Source: Catellatospora sp. KI3 (GTDB lineage Bacteria > Actinomycetota > Actinomycetes > Mycobacteriales > Micromonosporaceae). Taken from it: 38,436 nt of DNA. The notes below the pieces were generated by a model. It saw only the letters and a list, made by a program, of their open reading frames with translations, was not told where the DNA came from and searched no databases. The first letter of the stretch is position 1. Every line of letters begins with the position of its first letter. Made by a program: the position numbers and the translations under genes. Location: assembly GCF_029948125.1 (NCBI RefSeq), contig NZ_JASAMB010000037.1, positions 1 to 38,436 on the forward strand, in the 5' to 3' direction. Below, piece after piece: positions 22,822 to 29,544 of the stretch.

Positions 22822-24495
22822 GTGGAACCGCAGTGGGCGTCGCTTGGCCTCTCGCCGCTGTCGCGCGTGCAGCTCGACGAGCTGCTGCAGGAGCTGCTGG
22901 ACCGCGTCTCGGAGGTGATGGCCAGCCGCGAGCGGCTGCGCAGCCTGCTGGACGCGGTCGTCGGCATCGGCACCGACCTGGACCTGCGCTCGACCCTGGA
23001 GCGGATCGTGGTCGCGGCCTGCCAGCTGTCCGGGGCGCGCTACGGCGCGCTCGGGGTGCTGGGCCCGGACGACCGGCTGGTCGAGTTCATCACCCACGGG
23101 GTGTCGCCGGACCAGCACGCGGCCATCGGCGACCTGCCGACCGGCCACGGCGTGCTCGGGCTGCTGATCTCGCACCCGGAGCCGGTGCGGGTGCCCGACA
23201 TCTCGGCGCATCCGCGCTCGGTCGGCTTCCCGCCGCACCATCCGCCCATGCACAGCTTCCTGGGCGTGCCGATCCGCATCCGCGAGCAGGTGTTCGGCAA
23301 CCTGTACCTGGCCGACAAGGCCAACGCGCCGGAGTTCACCGACGACGACCAGGAGATCACCATCGCGCTGGCCGCGGCTGCCGGCGCCGCGATCGAGAAC
23401 GCCCGCCTGTACGCCGTCGGCCAGCGCCGCCAGCGGTGGCTGGCGGCCACGGCGGAGATCATCAACTCGCTGGGCGAGGACACCACCACAGCCGACGCCC
23501 TGGCCCTGGTCGCCCGGCGCGCCCGCGAGGTCGCCGAGGCGGACCTGGTCGCGATCCTGCTGTACGACGAGCAGACGGCCACCCTGCGGGTGGCCGTGGT
23601 CGACGCGGCCGAGCCCGTGCCGGGGCTGCTCGGGGCGGTGCTGCCGGTCGCCGAGACGGGCTTCGCGCCCGTGCTGGCCAGCCAGGAGGTGGTCCGGCTC
23701 GACCAGCTGGCGAAGGCGGCGCCGTGGCCCGCCGGGCTGCCCGACCTGCGGGCGGTCGCCGCCCCGTTCGCCGACGGCCAGGGCGTGCTGCTGGTCGCCC
23801 ACTCCGGCCCGGCCCGGCCCGACGACGCGCTGATGCTCACCGCCTTCGCGGGCCAGGCGGGGCTGGCGCTGCACCGGGCGCAGGCGCGCGAGGACCGCGA
23901 GCAGCTGCTGGTGCTGTCCGACCGGGAGCGCATCGCCCGCGACCTGCACGACGTGGTCATCCAGCGGCTGTTCGCTACCGGCCTGCAGCTGCAGATGGTC
24001 GCCACCATGCCGTCAGTGAAGCCGGAACTGGCCGAGCGGATCGGGTCCGCCGTCGACGAGCTGGACAGCACCATCCGCGACATTCGCGGGGCGATCTTCG
24101 AACTGCGCAGCCCGGCCGGGCAGTCGCTGCGCGCCGAGCTGCGCGCCCTGGCCGACGGGGCGGCCGAGGCGCTCGGGTTCCGGCCGGAGCTGGTGCTGGA
24201 CGGTCCGCTGGACAGCGCCGTGCCTGACGAACTGCGCGCCGACCTGCTCGCCGTGGTGCGCGAGGCGCTGTCCAACGTGGTCCGGCACGCGGCGGCCGGC
24301 AGCGTCGGGGTGCACGTACGGGTGGGCGGCGGCAGGCTGTCGGCGACGGTCTCCGACGACGGGCGCGGCGGCGCGGTCCCGCGCGGGGGCCTGGTCAACC
24401 TCGGCGAGCGGGCGGCCCTGCGCGGCGGCACGCTGTCGCTCGAACCCGCCCGGCCGTCCGGCACCGTGCTGCGCTGGACCGCCCCGACGCACTAG
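22822..24495 (+). CDS. DosS/DevS-like sensor histidine kinase with two GAF domains
   Basis: A 557-residue protein. GTG 22822 follows TACGAT (22809-22814), so translation may be leaderless. GAF-A lies about residues 50-195 with VGFPPHHPPMHSFLGVPIRIREQVFGNLYLADK. The HHPPMH (139-144) region corresponds to where DosS/DosT carry their haem-ligand histidine (inference). GAF-B covers about 210-355. The HisKA_3 dimerisation motif is RERIARDLHDVVIQRLF with phospho-acceptor His376. The HATPase_c has REALSNVVRHA, SDDGRGG and LVNLGERAALRGG. It probably senses redox or gas (O2, NO, CO) and phosphorylates the convergent regulator. The stops of the two genes overlap in CTAG. Confidence 0.9.
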   Translation: MEPQWASLGLSPLSRVQLDELLQELLDRVSEVMASRERLRSLLDAVVGIGTDLDLRSTLERIVVAACQLSGARYGALGVLGPDDRLVEFITHGVSPDQHAAIGDLPTGHGVLGLLISHPEPVRVPDISAHPRSVGFPPHHPPMHSFLGVPIRIREQVFGNLYLADKANAPEFTDDDQEITIALAAAAGAAIENARLYAVGQRRQRWLAATAEIINSLGEDTTTADALALVARRAREVAEADLVAILLYDEQTATLRVAVVDAAEPVPGLLGAVLPVAETGFAPVLASQEVVRLDQLAKAAPWPAGLPDLRAVAAPFADGQGVLLVAHSGPARPDDALMLTAFAGQAGLALHRAQAREDREQLLVLSDRERIARDLHDVVIQRLFATGLQLQMVATMPSVKPELAERIGSAVDELDSTIRDIRGAIFELRSPAGQSLRAELRALADGAAEALGFRPELVLDGPLDSAVPDELRADLLAVVREALSNVVRHAAAGSVGVHVRVGGGRLSATVSDDGRGGAVPRGGLVNLGERAALRGGTLSLEPARPSGTVLRWTAPTH

Positions 24496-25133
24496 CGGCG
24501 GTGCTGGTCGCCGAGCTTCACGGCGAAGACCGCGGCCTGGGTGCGGCGCTCCAGCCCGAGCTTGGTGAGCAGGCTGGACACGTAGTTCTTGACGGTCTTC
24601 TCGGCCAGGAACATCTGGGCGGCGATCTGCCGGTTGGTCAGCCCGTCGGCGACGTAGCCGAGGATCTTGCGCTCCTGCTCGGTCAGGGCCTTGAGCTGGT
24701 CGGGCTCGTGCCGGGGGTGGCGGATGCGGTCGAGCACCCGCTGGGTGACGGCCGGATCGAGCAGCGACTGGCCCGCCGCGACCCGCCGTACGCCGTCGAC
24801 CAGGTCGGTGCCCCTGATCTGCTTGAGGACGTACCCGGCGGCACCGGCCATGATCGCCGCGAACAGGGCCTCGTCATCCTCGTACGAGGTGAGGATCAGC
24901 CCCTGGATGCCCGGATCGACCGACCGGATGTCGCGGCACACGTCGATGCCGCTGCCGTCGGGCAGCCGCGCGTCCAGCACCGCCACGTCCGGGCGCAGCG
25001 CGGGGATGAGCCTGGTCGCCTCGGCGGCCGAGCCGGACTCGCCGACGACCTCGATGTCGCCCGCCGCCTGGAGCAGGTCGCGCAGGCCGCGCCGGACCAC
25101 CTCGTGGTCGTCGAGCAGGAACACACGGATCAC
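24492..25133 (-). CDS. DosR/DevR-like LuxR-family response regulator
   Basis: A 213-residue protein. A GTG at 25133 follows AGGA immediately; a GTG at 25124 (nine bases on) has better spacing to GCAGGAG and would shorten it by three residues. The receiver domain has FLLDDHEVV (acidic pair), phospho-acceptor Asp54 in DVAVLDARLPDGSG, the TSYEDDEAL loop and YVLKQIRG. The effector is a LuxR helix-turn-helix: LTEQERKILGYVADGLTNRQIA and EKTVKNYVSSLLTKLG, nearly the DosR recognition-helix sequence. It convergently overlaps the kinase gene. A DosR-type palindrome lies just upstream of its start, which suggests autoregulation. Confidence 0.92.
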   Translation of the reverse strand: MIRVFLLDDHEVVRRGLRDLLQAAGDIEVVGESGSAAEATRLIPALRPDVAVLDARLPDGSGIDVCRDIRSVDPGIQGLILTSYEDDEALFAAIMAGAAGYVLKQIRGTDLVDGVRRVAAGQSLLDPAVTQRVLDRIRHPRHEPDQLKALTEQERKILGYVADGLTNRQIAAQMFLAEKTVKNYVSSLLTKLGLERRTQAAVFAVKLGDQHRR

Positions 25134-25166
25134 TCCTGCATTCTGCGCCCCCAGCAGCAACGCCGG

Positions 25167-25186
25167 ACAGGGACCAAAGTCCCGCC
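25167..25186. promoter_or_regulatory. DosR-type box between the regulator and the nitroreductase
   Basis: The core GGGACCAAAGTCCC (25170-25183) matches 13 of 14 core positions of the mycobacterial DosR consensus TTSGGGACTWWAGTCCCSAA; the outer flanks do not match. It lies 34 bases upstream of the regulator start and 56 bases upstream of the nitroreductase start, and could serve both directions. Confidence 0.65.
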
Positions 25187-25241
25187 CGGGAGGGACGCGC
25201 AGCACTGCCGCCCGCCCGGGTCGCGGGCGCACGGTGAAGGC

Positions 25242-26222
25242 ATGTCCACGGTCATCTCATCTGAGCAGGCGTTGCGAAGCGCGGTTCGGTCCGCGCTGGT
25301 CGCGCCGTCGATCTTCAACACGCAGCCGTGGCGCTGGCAGCTCGATCCGCCGCGCGCGCGGCTGTACGCCGACCGCAGCCGCCAGCTGCTGGTGGCCGAC
25401 CCGACCGGCCGGCTGCTTACGATCAGCTGCGGGGTGGCGCTGCACCACGCCCGTACCGTGCTGGCCGCGACCGGCCAGATCGCGGACGTCGCCCGGCTGC
25501 CCGACCCCGCCGACCGCGACCTGCTCGCCGAGCTGACGGTCGAGGGCTGCGCCGAACCGCAGCTGGAGCAGCTGCTGGCCGCCGGTGCGATCCAGCGGCG
25601 GCGCACCGACCGCCGCCCGTTCAGCCCCCGGCCGGTGCCGGAGGCGGCCTGCCGCACCCTGGCCCGCGCCGCCGGGCGGCAGGGCGCGCACGCGCTCGCG
25701 CTCGACCGCGACCGGGTGCCGCTGTTCGCGCTCACCGCCGTCCGCGCCTCGCTGATGGAGCTGGCCGATCCGGACTACCGCGCCGAGCTGGCCGACTGGA
25801 CCCACCGTCCGCCGTGGAGCGGAGACGGCGTCGACACGGGCAGCTCGGTCCGGGCGGTGGCCCGGCGCGTGCCGGTACGCGACTACGCGCCCTTCGGCGG
25901 GCCGACCCTGCCCGCCGGTCCGGAGGACGACCGGGGCGCCCGCTACCTGCTGATCTATACCGACACCGATCTGCCGGGCGACTGGATCCGGGCCGGGGAG
26001 GCGCTGTCGGCGGTGCTGCTGTCGGCGGTGTCCGCGGGGCTGGCCACGGCGCCGATCAGCGACGTCACCGAGCTGTCCGCGACCCGCGACGAGCTGCGCG
26101 AGCTGCTGCCCAGGCCCGGCTGTCCGCAGATCGCGGTGCGCATCGGCTACCCGCCCGACGGCACGCCGCCGCCGACGGCCCGGCGGCTGCCCGAGGAGGT
26201 CGTCGAGCTGCCGCCGTGCTGA
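25242..26222 (+). CDS. Acg-like (Rv2032-type) nitroreductase-family protein
   Basis: A 326-residue protein from ATG 25242, with GAAGG upstream. Opening VRSALVAPSIFNTQPWRWQL is the FMN-nitroreductase entry block. Other blocks: LYADRSRQLLVADPTGRLLTISCGVALHHARTVL, QRRRTDRRPFSPRPVPE, and C-terminal AGEALSAVLLSAVSAGLATAPISDVTEL. These are diagnostic of the Acg subfamily, which in mycobacteria belongs to the DosR regulon. Some members have a lid that limits access to the flavin, so enzymatic activity may be low and flavin storage has been proposed. The DosR-type box upstream supports the same regulation here. Confidence 0.85.
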   Translation: MSTVISSEQALRSAVRSALVAPSIFNTQPWRWQLDPPRARLYADRSRQLLVADPTGRLLTISCGVALHHARTVLAATGQIADVARLPDPADRDLLAELTVEGCAEPQLEQLLAAGAIQRRRTDRRPFSPRPVPEAACRTLARAAGRQGAHALALDRDRVPLFALTAVRASLMELADPDYRAELADWTHRPPWSGDGVDTGSSVRAVARRVPVRDYAPFGGPTLPAGPEDDRGARYLLIYTDTDLPGDWIRAGEALSAVLLSAVSAGLATAPISDVTELSATRDELRELLPRPGCPQIAVRIGYPPDGTPPPTARRLPEEVVELPPC

Positions 26223-26259
26223 GCCGCCGCCGCTGAAGCGCCGCTACCCTGGCGGGGAC

Positions 26260-27033
26260 ATGAGTAGCCTGCGCCGGGTAGAGATGATCATGGGTACGGC
26301 GATCAGCGTCGACATCGCCGACGCCGCCCCGCCCGAAGTGGCCGCCGCCTGTGCCGAGCAGGCCTTCGCCTGGTTCCGCGAGGTGGATGAGCGGTTCAGC
26401 ACGTACAAGGAGCACAGCGAGGTCAGCCGGCTGCGGCGGGGCGAGATCTCCGCCGGTCAGGCGTCGGACGGGCTGCGGCAGGTGCTGGCGGCCTGCGCTG
26501 ACCTGTGGACCGAGACCGGGGGCTTCTTCGACGCGTCGGCCACCGGGCTGCTGGACCCGTCCGGGTACGTGAAGGGCTGGTCGGCGCAGGTGGCCTCCGA
26601 CCGGCTCGCGGCGGCCGGGCTGGGGAACCACTGCGTCAACGCGGGCGGCGACGTGTGCGTACACGGTCGGCCGGGGCCAGGCCGGTCCTGGCGCGTCGGC
26701 GTGCAGCATCCGTGGGAGCGGGATCGGCTGGCCTGGGTGCTCGCGGTCGAGGACGTGGCGGTGGCCACCTCGGGCACGTACGAGCGCGGACTGCACGTGG
26801 TCGACCCGTTCACGGGGCGGCCCGCCGCTGAGCTGCGATCGGTGACCGTCGTGGGCGCGGACCTGGGCGCGGCGGACGCCTACGCCACGGCGGCGTTCGC
26901 GATGGGGCGGGCCGGGATCGACTGGCTGGCGGCCCGGGGGGACGTCGAATGGGCCGTGATCTGCGAGGACGGCCGGGCGTACCGCTCACCCGGCCTGCCC
27001 CTCGCCCCCGACGACGCGACCCTGGCCCCCTGA
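26260..27033 (+). CDS. apbE: ApbE-type FAD:protein FMN transferase
   Basis: A 257-residue protein; GGCGGGG lies just before ATG 26260. ApbE motifs: MGTAISVDI (11-19), EVDERFSTYKEHSEVSRL, FDASATGLLDPSGYVKGWSAQ, CVNAGGDVCVHG, VATSGTYERGLHVVDPFTGRPA and VVGADLGAADAYATAAFAMG. It is near the short end for the family and has no signal peptide or lipobox, so it probably acts in the cytoplasm or leaves by another route. ApbE enzymes attach FMN to Thr in DxxSGAT motifs, and exactly such a motif occurs in the small protein at 29009-29407. That makes a target pair in one locus. Confidence 0.9.
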   Translation: MSSLRRVEMIMGTAISVDIADAAPPEVAAACAEQAFAWFREVDERFSTYKEHSEVSRLRRGEISAGQASDGLRQVLAACADLWTETGGFFDASATGLLDPSGYVKGWSAQVASDRLAAAGLGNHCVNAGGDVCVHGRPGPGRSWRVGVQHPWERDRLAWVLAVEDVAVATSGTYERGLHVVDPFTGRPAAELRSVTVVGADLGAADAYATAAFAMGRAGIDWLAARGDVEWAVICEDGRAYRSPGLPLAPDDATLAP

Positions 27034-27102
27034 ACCCGCGCCCGGAAACCACTGCGCCCTCGCCCGCGCGGAGCCTGGCGGACGCTGTCCGCCCGAGGCC
27101 GC

Positions 27103-27178
27103 GTCGCGGTTCAGCCCGACTGCGCGTCGCGGTTCAGCCCGAGTGCGTGTCGCGGTTCAGTCCGAGTGCGCGTCGCGC
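27103..27178. repeat. Tandem array of a 23-base unit, about 3.3 copies
   Basis: Units GTCGCGGTTCAG(C/T)CCGA(C/G)TGCG(C/T) begin at 27103, 27126 and 27149, followed by a partial copy at 27172. It lies after apbE and about 115 bases before the R2 element. The stretch between 27179 and 27292 is GATC-rich and shows no gene. Confidence 0.85.
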
Positions 27179-27292
27179 ATCGCGTTGCGGTGCGCGCGGA
27201 GATCAAGTCATGGATCGGGTCGCGGTGCGGGTGGAGATCGCGGCTCGGGGTCGGAAAGTGGCGCTGGAGTCCAGGCTTCGACCCCAAATGCT

Positions 27293-27464
27293 GATCTTCG
27301 AGAGGAGATCGGCACTTGTGGACGGAATCCGGGGTTCTAGGCCAGGCCCGCGCACGCGAATGACCGAAGACGGCGATCTTCGAGGCCGAGGGTCCCGCCA
27401 TACGGGAACGGTCGTCGCATCCACTGTGGTCACTGCACCGAAAGCGTCCCCAGGCCGCGATCTT
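27293..27464 (+). repeat. Dispersed intergenic repeat element, copy R2
   Basis: Co-linear with 4816-4645 read leftward. The two copies share AGATCGG, GGAATC, GGCCCGC/AGGCCCGC, TGACCGAAG, CGATCTT, GTCCCGC followed by ATRCGGGA, ATCCA and TGCAC. GATCTT occurs at 27293, 27375 and 27459 (82 and 84 bases apart). It sits in a 548-base gap between apbE and the ferric-reductase-like gene. The tail to 27563 (including a CTCAGGGGACTCCCAGCC stretch) shows no clear promoter. Confidence 0.6.
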
Positions 27465-27581
27465 CCGGGCGTGGGGAGCGAGGGGACGCCCCAGGTCCGA
27501 TGCCCGCCGGAAGCGGTGCCTCTCAGGGGACTCCCAGCCTGCGGTGAGGCGAACGTGAACCGGATGCCGCATCGTGATGAC

Positions 27582-28991
27582 ATGAGCGCGGTTCAGCACA
27601 CCAGCACAGGGCCCGGCCACGGGCAGGTCCGGGTCGCCGGATCCGCCCGCGCCGACGTGTACGCCGTGCTCGCGACCGCGCTCGCCGCACTCAGCCTGCT
27701 GATCGTCGCACTGCTGTGGACGGGCGGCGGCGGTCTGCGCGAGCTGGCCGACGGCGGCACCGCGGCGCTGGCGTCGGCCGGGCGGCTCACCGGGCTGCTC
27801 TCGGCCGACCTCCTGCTGCTCCAGGTGCTGCTGCTGGCCCGGATCCCGCTGGCGGAGCGGGCCTTCGGGCAGGACCGGCTGGCCCGCTGGCACCGGTGGG
27901 CCGGCTTCACCTCGTTCCACCTGCTGCTGGCGCACCTCGTCCTGATCACCCTCGGCTACACGGGCGCCGGTGGCGGCGGTCCGGTCGCCGTCTTCGTCGA
28001 CCTGGTCGTGACGTACCCGGGCATGCTGCTCGCGCTGGCGGGCACGCTGCTGCTGGTCCTGGTGGTGGTCACCTCGCTGCGGGCGGCGCGGCGGCGGCTG
28101 CGCTACGAGTCCTGGCACCTGCTGCACCTGTACGCCTACCTCGGCATCGCCCTGGCCGTGCCGCACCAGCTGTGGACCGGTGCCGAGTTCGTCTCGTCCC
28201 CGGCCGCCACGGCCTACTGGTGGTCGCTGTACCTCCTCGCCACCGCCGCGGTGCTGGCGTACCGCGTGGCGCTGCCGCTGTGGCGCAGCCTCTACCACCG
28301 GCTGGCGGTGTCCCACGTGGTCGCCGAGGCGCCCGGCCTGGTCTCGGTCTACCTGCGCGGGCGCGGGCTGCGCCGGCTGCCGGTGCGGGCCGGGCAGTTC
28401 TTCCTGTGGCGGTTCCGGGACGGGCCCGGCTGGACCCGCGCCCACCCGTACTCGCTGTCGGGTCCGCCGCGCGGCGACCTGCTGCGCATCACGGTCAAGG
28501 ACCTGGGCGACGGCAGCGCCCGCGCCGCGAGCCTGCGGCCGGGCACCCGGGTCTACGTCGAGGGGCCGTACGGGCGGCTGACCGGCGAGCACTACCGCGG
28601 CGGCCCGGTCACCATGCTGGCCTGCGGGGTCGGCATCACGCCGCTGCTGGCGCTGCTGTGGGAGCTGCCGTACCGGCCCGGTCAGGCGACCCTGCTCTAC
28701 CGCGCCCGCGACGCGGCCGACCTCGCCTTCCGGGCCGAGCTGGACTGGCTGGCCGAGCACCGGGGCGTACGCGTGGTGACCCTGCTCGGCCCGCGCGCCC
28801 GGCCGGGCTCCTGGCTGCCGTACGGCCACTCCGGACCGCCCGCCGAGGCGCTGCGCCGCCTCGTCCCCGACCTGCCCCTGCACGACGTGTACGTCTGCGG
28901 CCCCGACGAGTGGACCGAAGCCGTCCGCCGCGCCGCCCGCGCCGCGGGCATCCCGGCCGAGCAGCTGCACACCGAACGTTTCGCCTGGTGA
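27582..28991 (+). CDS. Ferric-reductase-like membrane flavohaem oxidoreductase (FAD/NAD-binding)
   Basis: A 469-residue protein; ATG 27564 would add six residues, and no ribosome site separates the two. About six helices (residues 25-235) contain haem-ligand candidates His104, His113 and His118 in WHRWAGFTSFHLLLAH, and His179, His182 and His195 in SWHLLHLYAYLGIALAVPH. The C-terminal half is a ferredoxin-reductase-type domain: FAD block RAHPYSLS (287-293), PYGRLTGEH, NAD block CGVGITPLLALL, and the terminal YVCGPDEW. This fits transfer of electrons from cytoplasmic NAD(P)H through FAD and two haems to the outer face. It lies 17 bases from the FMN-binding gene, so both form an operon. Confidence 0.88.
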   Translation: MSAVQHTSTGPGHGQVRVAGSARADVYAVLATALAALSLLIVALLWTGGGGLRELADGGTAALASAGRLTGLLSADLLLLQVLLLARIPLAERAFGQDRLARWHRWAGFTSFHLLLAHLVLITLGYTGAGGGGPVAVFVDLVVTYPGMLLALAGTLLLVLVVVTSLRAARRRLRYESWHLLHLYAYLGIALAVPHQLWTGAEFVSSPAATAYWWSLYLLATAAVLAYRVALPLWRSLYHRLAVSHVVAEAPGLVSVYLRGRGLRRLPVRAGQFFLWRFRDGPGWTRAHPYSLSGPPRGDLLRITVKDLGDGSARAASLRPGTRVYVEGPYGRLTGEHYRGGPVTMLACGVGITPLLALLWELPYRPGQATLLYRARDAADLAFRAELDWLAEHRGVRVVTLLGPRARPGSWLPYGHSGPPAEALRRLVPDLPLHDVYVCGPDEWTEAVRRAARAAGIPAEQLHTERFAW

Positions 28992-29008
28992 CCGGAGAGG
29001 ATCGACGG

Positions 29009-29407
29009 ATGAGGCGCAACCTGCTCTGGCTGCTGTCGACGGTCACCGGGCTCGTCCTGCTGCTGTCGTACCGGACCAGCACCATGGGCGCGGACCCCGG
29101 CTCGGCCGCGCACGCCGACGCCCCGGCGACCGGTGCCGGCTACGACGGGTCGGTGGCGCACACCCGCTGGGGCGACGTGCAGGTGCGCATCACCGTCGAC
29201 GGCGGCCGGATCACCGACGTCAAGGTGCTGGCCTTCCCCGACGGCAACCGCCGCGACCAGGAGATCAACGACTACGCCCTGCCGATCCTGCGGGACGAGG
29301 TAATCGCGGCGCAGAGCGCCGACATCGACACCGTCTCCGGCGCGACCGTCACCAGCGACGGCTACCGCGAGTCGCTGCAGGCGGCGATCGACGCGGCCCG
29401 CCTCTGA
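29009..29407 (+). CDS. Secreted or anchored FMN-binding-domain protein
   Basis: A 132-residue protein; GGAGAGG (28994-29000) precedes ATG 29009. An N-terminal hydrophobic segment (NLLWLLSTVTGLVLLLS) acts as a signal or anchor, so the domain faces outward. The FMN_bind domain has GDVQVRITVDGGRITDVKVL and the flavinylation motif DTVSGAT, with Thr113 the expected attachment site of FMN by ApbE. It forms an operon with the flavohaem reductase and probably receives its electrons, passing them to an outside acceptor that is not identified here. Confidence 0.9.
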   Translation: MRRNLLWLLSTVTGLVLLLSYRTSTMGADPGSAAHADAPATGAGYDGSVAHTRWGDVQVRITVDGGRITDVKVLAFPDGNRRDQEINDYALPILRDEVIAAQSADIDTVSGATVTSDGYRESLQAAIDAARL

Positions 29408-29544
29408 ACGACCCGGTTCCAGGCGGCGCCCGGCCGGCCACCGTCTACTCAGGCACCTCGCCGGTCTGCTGACCGGGGCCGTGAGCTGGCCCAATCGGGC
29501 TCGCGGCGCGGGCGCGCCGCCTACGGTGGGGTGGGGGGTGTGCC

